This document shows, piece after piece, positions 47,650 through 55,128 of a stretch of 64,000 nt of DNA (positions are counted from its first letter, which is position 1; the number at the start of each line of letters is the position of its first letter). Both the position numbers and the translations under genes were made by a program. The notes under the pieces were generated by a model, which saw only the letters and a list, made by a program, of their open reading frames with translations, was not told where the DNA came from and made no database searches. Location: contig JAICUB010000012.1 of the NCBI GenBank assembly GCA_025936045.1, positions 62,001 to 126,000 on the forward strand, written 5' to 3'. The stretch is from Polyangiaceae bacterium (GTDB lineage Bacteria > Myxococcota_A > Polyangia > Polyangiales > Polyangiaceae).

Positions 47650-49878
47650 TCAGTGCGGTCGCTCGAAGACTTCGTCGAGCGTCTTGCGGAACGCTTTCGC
47701 TTTGCCCATCAGCGGGCGCGCTTTCGCGGTGTCGTCCAAAAGGTCGTGCTTTTCGCCGGGGTCGGTTTTGAGATCGAAGAGACCGAGGGCGCGGGGGCCG
47801 CTCGTGATGAGCTTCATGTCGTCCTCGATGTAGGCTTCGCGCGAGTCGTTGTAGGGGCCCGCGGGCATGTCGATGTAGACGACGCGGGGCGTCGGGACGT
47901 AGCCGGGCGGCGCGAGCACGTCGGGGAGCAGCGAGACGCCGTGAAACGCGCCCTTTTCGCCGGCGGGCGGCGTCGCGATACCGAAGATGTCGAGGAGGGT
48001 CGGCACGATGTCGATGGCGCTTCGCCGCACGGAGACGCGACGCGGAGTGACCCCCGGCACGTAAATCACGAGCGGAACCCGCACGAGCTCCTCCCAGAGC
48101 TCGAAGCCGTGACGGTAGAGGCCGTGCTCGCCGAACGCCTCGCCATGGTCGCTCGTGACGATGACGATGGTGCGATCCGCAAAAGGGAGCTTTGCAAGCG
48201 CGTCGAGCACACGCCCGAGGTGATGATCGACGAACGCGAGCTCGCCGTCATAGAGCTCGCGGCCGTGGTGGCCGAAGTCGAATTCGGGGTGCGGCACGTA
48301 CTCGGCGTGCGCGTCGATGTAGTGCGACCACATGAAGAACTGCTTTTGCGAAAGCTCGGGCCGCTCGAGCTCGGCGATGATGCGATCGCTCAGGACGTCG
48401 CCGTTCGAGCTGCGGTCCCCTTCGATCGGCTGATCGGCGGGCGTGGCCTGCGTGTCGATCACGTCGTAGCCGCGCTCCATCCCGTAGTTTTTGAAGAAGT
48501 ACCAGTGGCCCTGCACGCTCACGGTGTGGATGCCGGCGCGCTGCAAGCGTTCGGCGACGAAGGTGTCTTCCTTGGTGAAGCGGTTGAAGTGGTACCAGCC
48601 ACGATGCGTCTCCGAGCCGTACCGGCCGATGAGCATCGGAGCGAGACTCTTGCTCGTGTAGGAGGCGAGCGAGTAGGCGTTCTCGAATACGGTGGCCTTC
48701 GCGGCGAGCGCGTCGAGGTGCGGGGAGACGTTGCGCGCCTTGTAGCCGAGAAAGCCGAGATCCTCGCGCGTGGCATCGATGGTGATGAGCACCACGTTCG
48801 GCTGTTTCGGCAGGTGGTCGCGGACGAACTCCGTGCTCGCTTGCGCGAGCGGCGCCGCTGCGGCCGGAGCGACCGCGGGCGTCGTTTCGACGGTCGCGTC
48901 GGCGCCCGAGCAATCTTCGTCGATGCGATTGCCCGGGACGTCTTCGGCGGCCGGGCTGATTTTCGGGTTGCCTTCCGCGCAATCCCCGCCGCCGAACGCC
49001 GCCGAAAACCCGTCGTGGTCGCGATCGGCCGCGCGGCGCGCGGCGGCGAGCAGCAGCTTGCCGAGCGGAGCGTGTCGCTCCACGGCGAGCGCGGTATGGC
49101 GATCGAACGCCGAGCCTACGGCGGGCCAGAGCGCGCTACAAGGCACGAACGCCGCGAGCGCCACCAAGAGCGACAGCGAACGCCGCGAGAACGGCGGGGC
49201 GCACAGCGCAGCGACGATGATCGCGAGCACTTCGGCCGGTGCGCGCAGGTCGAGCTCCTGGCGCCGGAACACCCCGAACACGGCGAGCACGCCGCCCGCG
49301 CCGCTCGTCGTGCCGCTCGCGATGAGCGCCGTCACGGCGAGCACCGCGAACGCCGAGGCGCCGAACCCCACGAACACCGGGTCCGGCTCCCACGCCGCGA
49401 AGCCATCGCCCGCGAAGCGCCCGGCGGCCGCCGCGCCCACACCGACGGCCGCGGTGATCGCCACGACGACGAGCCCGAGCGCGGCGCCCGACGCCAGCGC
49501 CGGCTCCGCGTCGGCGAGCACCCGCAGGGCCACCCGCGCGCCGAGCACGAGCCCCGCGAGGCCGAGCACCACGGCCGCGACGAGCCGCGCCGAAACCTCC
49601 CGCCGGCGCGCGGGGCTCTCCTTGCGGAGCTCTTGGAAGAGCCCGCCGAGCCGCGGAAATCCCGCTGGCAACAAGAGCTCGGCGACGAAGGCGGCAAGCA
49701 CGCCGGCCACGGCGGCGAGCGGCGCGATCAAACCGAGCTCGGCCGCGATGACGTGGCGCGCGGGCGTGCCTTCGCAAGCGTATGCCGCATCGACCGCCGA
49801 AACGACGAGCCCCGTGAGCATCGCGCCCGAGAGCGCCGCGCCGAGGCGCGCGGCGAAACGCGAGAGCCGCTCGTTCAT
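47650..49878 (-). CDS. membrane-anchored alkaline-phosphatase-superfamily transferase with MopE-type metal motif
   Basis: 742 residues from ATG 49878. About eight hydrophobic segments occupy residues 1-260. A short MopE/putative-metal-binding motif follows (DRDHDGFSAAFGGGDCAEGN, then NRIDEDCSG). A sulfatase-fold domain runs from about 360: PNVVLITIDATREDLGFLGY, ENAYSLASYTSKSLAP, FFMWSHYIDAHAEYVPHPEF, TIVIVTSDHGEAFGEHGLYR, and a terminal LFDLKTDPGEKHDLLDD. The nucleophile position has Thr (SYTSKS) instead of the Cys/Ser of sulfatases, as in LtaS- and EptA-type phosphotransferases. So transfer of a phospho-group to a surface polymer is as likely as sulfate-ester hydrolysis. It overlaps the xerC stop (ATGA). 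Confidence 0.82.
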   Translation of the reverse strand: MNERLSRFAARLGAALSGAMLTGLVVSAVDAAYACEGTPARHVIAAELGLIAPLAAVAGVLAAFVAELLLPAGFPRLGGLFQELRKESPARRREVSARLVAAVVLGLAGLVLGARVALRVLADAEPALASGAALGLVVVAITAAVGVGAAAAGRFAGDGFAAWEPDPVFVGFGASAFAVLAVTALIASGTTSGAGGVLAVFGVFRRQELDLRAPAEVLAIIVAALCAPPFSRRSLSLLVALAAFVPCSALWPAVGSAFDRHTALAVERHAPLGKLLLAAARRAADRDHDGFSAAFGGGDCAEGNPKISPAAEDVPGNRIDEDCSGADATVETTPAVAPAAAAPLAQASTEFVRDHLPKQPNVVLITIDATREDLGFLGYKARNVSPHLDALAAKATVFENAYSLASYTSKSLAPMLIGRYGSETHRGWYHFNRFTKEDTFVAERLQRAGIHTVSVQGHWYFFKNYGMERGYDVIDTQATPADQPIEGDRSSNGDVLSDRIIAELERPELSQKQFFMWSHYIDAHAEYVPHPEFDFGHHGRELYDGELAFVDHHLGRVLDALAKLPFADRTIVIVTSDHGEAFGEHGLYRHGFELWEELVRVPLVIYVPGVTPRRVSVRRSAIDIVPTLLDIFGIATPPAGEKGAFHGVSLLPDVLAPPGYVPTPRVVYIDMPAGPYNDSREAYIEDDMKLITSGPRALGLFDLKTDPGEKHDLLDDTAKARPLMGKAKAFRKTLDEVFERPH

Positions 49879-50864
49879 CGCGACGGCCGCCGGCCCGCTA
49901 CGCTCGTGTCGCCGCGCTTCGGCAGACGCGCGAGTGGATGCGCGCGATCATAGACGCTCATGAGCTGGTCGAGGGAGACGTGGGTATAGCGCTGGGTGGT
50001 CGCGAGGCTCGCGTGGCCGAGCAGCTCCTGAATCGCGCGCAAATCGGCGCCACCTTCGAGCAGGTGCGTAGCGCACGAGTGACGGAGCGCGTGCGGGTGC
50101 AGGTCGCTGCGACCGGCGCCGAGCGCGCCGTAACGATGCACGAGTGTCTGCACGCGCCGAACGCCGAGGCGCGTGCCGCGCCGGCCGAGAAACAGCGCGC
50201 GGGCGTCCTGCACGCCGGTGCGCTCGTTGCGGAGCTCCGGTCGCGCCTCGAGGTAGCGGAGGATCGCGTCATGCGCCTTCTTGCCGAGCGGAACGAGTCG
50301 CTCCTTCTTGCCTTTGCCGAGCACGCGCACCTCTTCACGCTCGAACGCGACGTCGCCGAGGTCGAGCCCGACGAGCTCGCTCACGCGCAGGCCGCAGCCG
50401 TAGAGCACTTCGAGCAACGCGGAGTCACGCACGCGCTCGGCGTGCGAAACGGCGGCGGCGAGCGGCACTTCCATCACCTCGCCTGCCGCGTCCGCGTTGA
50501 GGAACGTCGGAAGCTTGCGGCGGAGCTTCGGGCTCGCGAGCGCCGTCGCGGGGTTCTTCCGAACGAGCGTCTCACGCTCGAGCCAGCCGAAGAAGGCGCG
50601 AATGCTCGCGAGCTTGCGCGCGATGGTCGCCGGCGACACGGTCCGCGCGAGCTCGGCCAGAAACGAGCGCAAAAGGAGCTTGTCGATGTCCTCGAGCTTC
50701 ACGGCGTCGCCACGCCGCTCGCGCGCGAAGGCGGAGAGCGCTTCCACGTCACGCACGTACGCGAGTACGGTATGCGCGGACGCCCGCCGCTCGCTCGCGA
50801 GGTGCTCGCGAAAGCGCGCCACGAGGCGGTCGAGAACGTCCGTGCGGCCGGCGTCTTGCGTCAC
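49875..50864 (-). CDS. xerC: tyrosine recombinase XerC/XerD-type
   Basis: 329 residues from GTG 50864 (an in-frame TTG at 50906 would add 14). The N-terminal SAM-like core-binding domain has FREHLASERRASAHTVLAYV and ATIARKLASIRAFFGWLERE. The catalytic domain has LLEVLYGCGLRVSELVGLDL (first Arg), VLGKGKKERLVP (Lys), LHPHALRHSCATHLLEGGAD (HxxR), IQELLGHASLATTQRYTHVS (GH and the Tyr nucleophile). It would resolve chromosome dimers at dif with its partner. The length fits Xer proteins rather than phage integrases. It overlaps the downstream transferase gene by four bases. Confidence 0.9.
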   Translation of the reverse strand: MTQDAGRTDVLDRLVARFREHLASERRASAHTVLAYVRDVEALSAFARERRGDAVKLEDIDKLLLRSFLAELARTVSPATIARKLASIRAFFGWLERETLVRKNPATALASPKLRRKLPTFLNADAAGEVMEVPLAAAVSHAERVRDSALLEVLYGCGLRVSELVGLDLGDVAFEREEVRVLGKGKKERLVPLGKKAHDAILRYLEARPELRNERTGVQDARALFLGRRGTRLGVRRVQTLVHRYGALGAGRSDLHPHALRHSCATHLLEGGADLRAIQELLGHASLATTQRYTHVSLDQLMSVYDRAHPLARLPKRGDTSVAGRRPSR

Positions 50865-50875
50865 GACCCCGAATT

Positions 50876-51514
50876 TTACGCCCGGTAGGCCGCCAAGGTC
50901 CAACAAGCGACACCGACGGCGAACACGCCGAGCCCCAACCAGAACCCCCGCGGCAGGATGCGGCCCTCGCGCGTGAGCCCCCGGAGCGCGACGACGCCGA
51001 GGCCCGCCCCGGCGAGGACGAGGCCGGCGAGCAGGAGCGCCGAGGCCGCCGGCGCGGGGCCGGGAGTACGGGCCAAGAGCTCGCGCGTCTTCGCGAACGC
51101 CTGGGCGCGCGCTTCGGGGTCCGGTGAGCCGGGTTCGGTGAGCAGACGCGCGAGGGCACGGTCGGCTTCCTCGCGCGCCGAGGCGTAGGGGTCAACGACG
51201 AAGCGTGTCTCGAAGGCCGCCGCGCGGATGGCGCCCCACGCGAGGCGCGCAGAAGCGACGTCGCCCGCGCCTTCCGAGCCGACCGCGACCGCCCGCAGCC
51301 TGGCAAGGGCGGCGCGGGTGTGGGGAGCGCCGGGCGCATACGCAATGGCGGCCCGCCGCGCGTAGAGGACGGCGTTCGCGAGATCACCGCGATTGAACGC
51401 GCGATCGCTCTCCGCGAGCGCTACCTCTCCGTCGCGCACGACACGAAACGTCATCGCCGCGAGCGCCAGCACGACGAGCGTGAGCGCAAGCGAGACGCGC
51501 CGTGCGCCGATCAC
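50876..51514 (-). CDS. membrane protein with N- and C-terminal TM segments, unknown function
   Basis: 212 residues from GTG 51514, overlapping the ABC-permease stop (GTGA). The first TM helix is near residues 8-24 (SLALTLVVLALAAMTFRV). A helical, Ala-rich extracytoplasmic region of about 120 residues resembles a TPR pair (LAESDRAFNRGDLANAVLYA, ALARLRAVAVGSEGAGDVAS). Two closing hydrophobic segments are LLLAGLVLAGAGLGVVAL and GFWLGLGVFAVGVACWTL. No family is recognised. Its position directly after an ABC-2 permease suggests a shared transport or envelope role. Confidence 0.72.
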   Translation of the reverse strand: MIGARRVSLALTLVVLALAAMTFRVVRDGEVALAESDRAFNRGDLANAVLYARRAAIAYAPGAPHTRAALARLRAVAVGSEGAGDVASARLAWGAIRAAAFETRFVVDPYASAREEADRALARLLTEPGSPDPEARAQAFAKTRELLARTPGPAPAASALLLAGLVLAGAGLGVVALRGLTREGRILPRGFWLGLGVFAVGVACWTLAAYRA

Positions 51515-52443
51515 AAAAAATCCCGCCGCTTGAACACGACGGCCGCAAGCGTGGTGAGAAGCACGGCCCAGCACGCGGCGTACGCTGCCGCGAGGAGCAC
51601 GTGCGTGGTCAACGTTTGGCCGGCGGCCTCCCCCGTCAGGAGCGTGCGTGGCGGGACGTACCACATGAGATTGGGCACCACCTGCGCGAGCGCCGCGAAG
51701 ATGCCGTGAATCGCGGCGCCGAACAGACGGATCGGAAGCTTCGCGAGCGAGTCCGCCGAGCGCCCGATGACGAAGATGGCGAGCGTGAAGACGGCGGTGA
51801 GGAAGGGCGACGAAAACGCCGAGAACAACGTGGCGACCGACGTGATCACGAGCACTTCGCACAACGTGAGGAGCGCCGAGCCCAAGACGACCCGCCGATC
51901 GTCGGGCGCGCCGCCCGCGAACAGAGAACCACCGAGGACCAGGACCAAGGCCGCGAAGATCGGCAGGTAGCTCCTCGCACGCGGCGCCTTCCACGCGCCG
52001 ACTCCGAACGCGGCGCAGGAGCCCGACACGCCGACGGCGAGCACGGCCCCCGCCCCGCCGCTCAGCACGCCGAGCGCGAGCAAGAGGATACCCGCGTTCG
52101 CCGCGATGAAGACGGCGAGCGTGAGCACGATGCCGAGAAGCTTGCCGACGAGGTACTCCGCGCGGCGAATGGGGCGCGCCAGGATCGGGAAAATCGTCTT
52201 GAGCTCGAGCTCACGGTAGAGCGAAGTAGCGCCGAGCACGACGGCGACCACGATGGCGTAGAGCGACGTCGAGGCCGCGCCGAGGTCGCTCACGACGCGC
52301 AGCCGGCTTCGACTCGCGTAGGCGCCGACGACGAGCGCGTAACCCGCCGTCGCGAGGGCGAGCGCGAACAACCCGTGCAGGATGCGGGCGCGCACCGCCT
52401 CGCGGTAAGCGTTGAGCGCGATGACGAAGACGCGCGTCAGCAT
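51511..52443 (-). CDS. ABC-2-type transporter permease
   Basis: 310 residues from ATG 52443. Six or more hydrophobic segments with the ABC-2 permease layout: ALNAYREAVRARILHGLFAL at the start, SLYAIVVAVVLGATSLYREL, ELELKTIFPILARPIRRAEY (a coupling-helix-like basic loop) and LVGKLLGIVLTLAVFIAANA. It ends AAVVFKRRDFL. Proteins of the GldF/NosY/YhgE type export lipids, polysaccharides or drugs with a separate ATPase. No ATPase gene is adjacent in this window. It lies 22 bases after the START-like gene. Confidence 0.83.
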   Translation of the reverse strand: MLTRVFVIALNAYREAVRARILHGLFALALATAGYALVVGAYASRSRLRVVSDLGAASTSLYAIVVAVVLGATSLYRELELKTIFPILARPIRRAEYLVGKLLGIVLTLAVFIAANAGILLLALGVLSGGAGAVLAVGVSGSCAAFGVGAWKAPRARSYLPIFAALVLVLGGSLFAGGAPDDRRVVLGSALLTLCEVLVITSVATLFSAFSSPFLTAVFTLAIFVIGRSADSLAKLPIRLFGAAIHGIFAALAQVVPNLMWYVPPRTLLTGEAAGQTLTTHVLLAAAYAACWAVLLTTLAAVVFKRRDFL

Positions 52444-52465
52444 TGACTCACGAAAAGCCGCGGCC

Positions 52466-53101
52466 TCAGTGAGCGGACGTGAGCCGCAACGGCTCCACGT
52501 ACTCGCGGATCTTGCCGGGCGCGCGCAGGATGAGGCGCTCCACGCGATCGGACAGCAAAAGGCGCGCGAGGCCGGGCCCCATATCGAGGGCGACCGCGAG
52601 GGTCACGAGCGTTTTGTCTTTTCCGAACGGCTTCACGCGAAAGTATCCCCAGACGTCTTTTACGTCGTGGGGCCGCGTCGGATCGAGCCAAAAGCGGATG
52701 CGATCCCCGCTCGCGGCTTGCTCGAGCTCCACCGTGTACGTCGCGAGGAACGGCGCCTTGCCCTGGACGAGCTCGATACGAGCACGCCGCCCGTCGCGGC
52801 TCACGAGCGTCGCGCGCTCGGTGCGCGGGAGCGCGCGGGTGAGCGCCTCGGCGTCGGAAAGCGCGCTCAACACCTTTGCGGGGGTCGCGTTCACGACCTG
52901 GTAGGCGACGCCACCGATGTACGACCCGTCACCACGCTCGAAACGCACCGGGCGCGAAACGGTCGCTCCCCCGAGCAGGGCCTGACGCTCCCCTGCGTCG
53001 AGCGCTTTCACGACGCGGCGCGCGGGCGGCGCGGCGGCGGCGGGCACCGGTGCAACGAGCAGCGCACCGAAAAATAACGCGAGGAGCCCGATTCGCGCCA
53101 T
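52466..53101 (-). CDS. exported START/SRPBCC-like protein
   Basis: 211 residues from ATG 53101, with signal peptide ARIGLLALFFGALLVAPVPA ending before AAAPP. The mature domain reads as a helix-grip fold: FERGDGSYIGGVAYQVVNAT, PAKVLSALSDAEALTRALPR, RARIELVQGKAPFLATYTVE, RIRFWLDPTRPHDVKDVWGY, TLVTLAVALDMGPGLARLLL and a final amphipathic helix. SRPBCC/START domains bind hydrophobic ligands or lipids. Exported members may carry lipids across the periplasm, which would suit the permease encoded next to it. Confidence 0.78.
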   Translation of the reverse strand: MARIGLLALFFGALLVAPVPAAAAPPARRVVKALDAGERQALLGGATVSRPVRFERGDGSYIGGVAYQVVNATPAKVLSALSDAEALTRALPRTERATLVSRDGRRARIELVQGKAPFLATYTVELEQAASGDRIRFWLDPTRPHDVKDVWGYFRVKPFGKDKTLVTLAVALDMGPGLARLLLSDRVERLILRAPGKIREYVEPLRLTSAH

Positions 53102-53157
53102 ACGCGAAGCAGGATAACGACTGCCGAATCGTTTCGCTAGTGTTTCCGGCCGGCGGG

Positions 53158-55128
53158 TCAGCGCCGCGGCGGTTGGCTCGAAACGTTGGTCCCGCGCGAA
53201 ACGGAGCGCCCCTCGACGATGCCGCCATCGGCGGTCATCGCAACGACGAGCCCGGCGTCGGCCATCAAGCTCACGAACGGCGCGCCCCAGCCGTGATCGG
53301 CCCACGCGGGCCGCCACGCCTCGCCGAGCGCATACGCACGCGTCCACAACGTGCCGAGGCTCGTCACCCACTCGCGGTCGAGCACGTCGAGCGCGCCCGC
53401 CGACAGATCCGGCTGGCCGTGTACGCGCGATGTGGTTACGCCGTCGCCGTCGAGACGAACCACGACGCCCTCGCTGCCCACCACGAGCCCGATCTCGCGT
53501 TCGAGACTGCTCGCGGCGCCGATGAAGGCACGCGTGAAGGGCACGGCGAGCTCGCTGAACTCCCATTCTAGCGGCGAATACAGCGCGGCAAAGCCCGACC
53601 CGCTCGAGCGACGCCCGCTCAAGAGCCAGCGCAGATCGTCGAGGCGCACGAGCGAAGAGACGGTCGCGACGTCGGGCAACGGCACCGGCTTGAGCCAGCG
53701 CCCGCCCGACATGGCCCAAAGCGACGGCGGCTCGCCCGGGCGCCGGCCCACCGCTGCGACGAGGTCTTCGAGCTGGCCGCTGCCGTCCATGAACTCGACG
53801 CGCTGGTCGGGCGCCTGCGCGAGCTCACGCACGCCGTCCGTGCCGAAGACGGCGAGCGTGCCCCCCGAGCCGCCGACCAGCCAGCCCCCCGCCTCACAGC
53901 GCCGAGCGAACGACATCCCGCGCGGAAGCTCGGAAAGCGTGCTCGTGGCACCGACCCAGGCCTGTCCGTTCCAGAACACCGGCCCGCGCGGAGTGAACGC
54001 GAAGCAATGGCCGTCCGTGTCCCACGCCGCGCTCTGAATGACGAGATCGTCGCGGGGCTTTTGTCGCACGATCCAGCTCCACCCGGCGAGATCCTGCGGT
54101 GGCGAGAGACCGACTAGCGTCCCCATCAGGCGCCGGCTCGAGCGCGGACCCGACGGTTGCTCACCGAGCCACGGCAGGATCGCGGCTGCGAGCTCGTCGG
54201 CGGTGCGCGGGCGCGCGCTCGGATCGCGCTCGGTCGCGCGCGCGAGCGCGGCGTCGATGGCGCGGCAGGCGTCGGGACGCGCGCGCAGCTCGGGGCTCAG
54301 GAGCTCGGCGTCGAGCAACGTCGCGCGCTCTTGCCGCTGCATCGCCGCGTAGGCGGACAGCGGCGATTGCCCCTCGAAATAATGCGCGCCCGTGAGCATG
54401 TAATAGACGACGCACGCGAGCGCGAAGACGTCCGTCGCCGGCACGACCTTGGTCATCTCGCCGCTCTGCTCGGGCGCGGCGTAACCGATCGTGCCCACGC
54501 CGACACCCGCGAACGTGCGGCCGAGTCCCTCCGGTCGCGCGAGCCCGAAGTCCGAGATTTTGAAGATCTCTCCGTCGCCGAAGCCGCAGCAGAGTACGTT
54601 GCCCGGCGTGAGATCACGGTGGATGACGCCGACCCCGTGGATCGCGGAGAGTCCGGCGGCGAGGCAGCGCAGGGCGTGCGCCGCTCGCACCGGATCGAAC
54701 GCATAGTCGGTCTTGTGCAGCGAGTAGGTGACGCGGTCCTCGAGCGTCGTGCCTTCCACCCCGCCGTGCACGTACTCGATCGCGATCCACGGCGTGGGCT
54801 TCGTGCCGAAGAGCAGCGTGCTGCCCGTGTCTACGAAGCGCACGACGAAAGGGCACGTCGGGACGCGTTCGTTCAAGCGACCGAGCGCGACTGCCTCTTT
54901 TTGGGCCAAAAGCTCGGCCGAGATCTGCCCGTCGCCCGTGGTCGGACGCACGACCTTCACGACGACGGGTCCGGCACCTTCCGGCCCCTCTCGCCGCGCG
55001 AGGTACGCCTGACCCATGCCTCCCTCGCCCACGTGACGCTCGAGATAATAGCGCACGCCCTGCTGCACTTCCGAGTCGATGTAGCGACCGCGGAGCGAGG
55101 ACGGCGGGAGGAGCGAGGAGCCAATCAT
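53158..55128 (-). CDS. Ser/Thr protein kinase with C-terminal repeat (propeller-like) domain
   Basis: 656 residues from ATG 55128, overlapping the upstream lipoprotein stop (ATGA). An N-terminal Hanks-type kinase has GEGGMGQAYLA (34-44), the Lys at 58 (VVVKVV), HRDLTPGN (170-177), DFG (193-195) and GYAAPEQSGEMTKVVPATDV (activation/APE region). From about 370 on there is no TM helix. Instead come short beta-strand repeats with Gly and Trp (WIVRQKPRDDLVIQSAAWDT, GQAWVGATSTLSELPRG, LWAMSGGRWLKP, GLVVGSEGVVVRLDGDG, FVSLMADAGLVVAMTADGG), like a beta-propeller. It would phosphorylate proteins in response to partners bound there, by inference. Confidence 0.87.
   Translation of the reverse strand: MIGSSLLPPSSLRGRYIDSEVQQGVRYYLERHVGEGGMGQAYLARREGPEGAGPVVVKVVRPTTGDGQISAELLAQKEAVALGRLNERVPTCPFVVRFVDTGSTLLFGTKPTPWIAIEYVHGGVEGTTLEDRVTYSLHKTDYAFDPVRAAHALRCLAAGLSAIHGVGVIHRDLTPGNVLCCGFGDGEIFKISDFGLARPEGLGRTFAGVGVGTIGYAAPEQSGEMTKVVPATDVFALACVVYYMLTGAHYFEGQSPLSAYAAMQRQERATLLDAELLSPELRARPDACRAIDAALARATERDPSARPRTADELAAAILPWLGEQPSGPRSSRRLMGTLVGLSPPQDLAGWSWIVRQKPRDDLVIQSAAWDTDGHCFAFTPRGPVFWNGQAWVGATSTLSELPRGMSFARRCEAGGWLVGGSGGTLAVFGTDGVRELAQAPDQRVEFMDGSGQLEDLVAAVGRRPGEPPSLWAMSGGRWLKPVPLPDVATVSSLVRLDDLRWLLSGRRSSGSGFAALYSPLEWEFSELAVPFTRAFIGAASSLEREIGLVVGSEGVVVRLDGDGVTTSRVHGQPDLSAGALDVLDREWVTSLGTLWTRAYALGEAWRPAWADHGWGAPFVSLMADAGLVVAMTADGGIVEGRSVSRGTNVSSQPPRR

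Noticed and set aside
47599-49953. Long open frame on the plus strand (over 780 codons)
   Set aside because: Arg/His/Glu-rich shadow of the membrane transferase gene on the other strand, with no signal peptide, domain or ribosome-binding site.
49875-50864. XerC-type recombinase as a mobile-element integrase
   Set aside because: Length and motifs match Xer proteins; it sits in an operon of chromosomal genes with no adjacent tRNA or phage genes.
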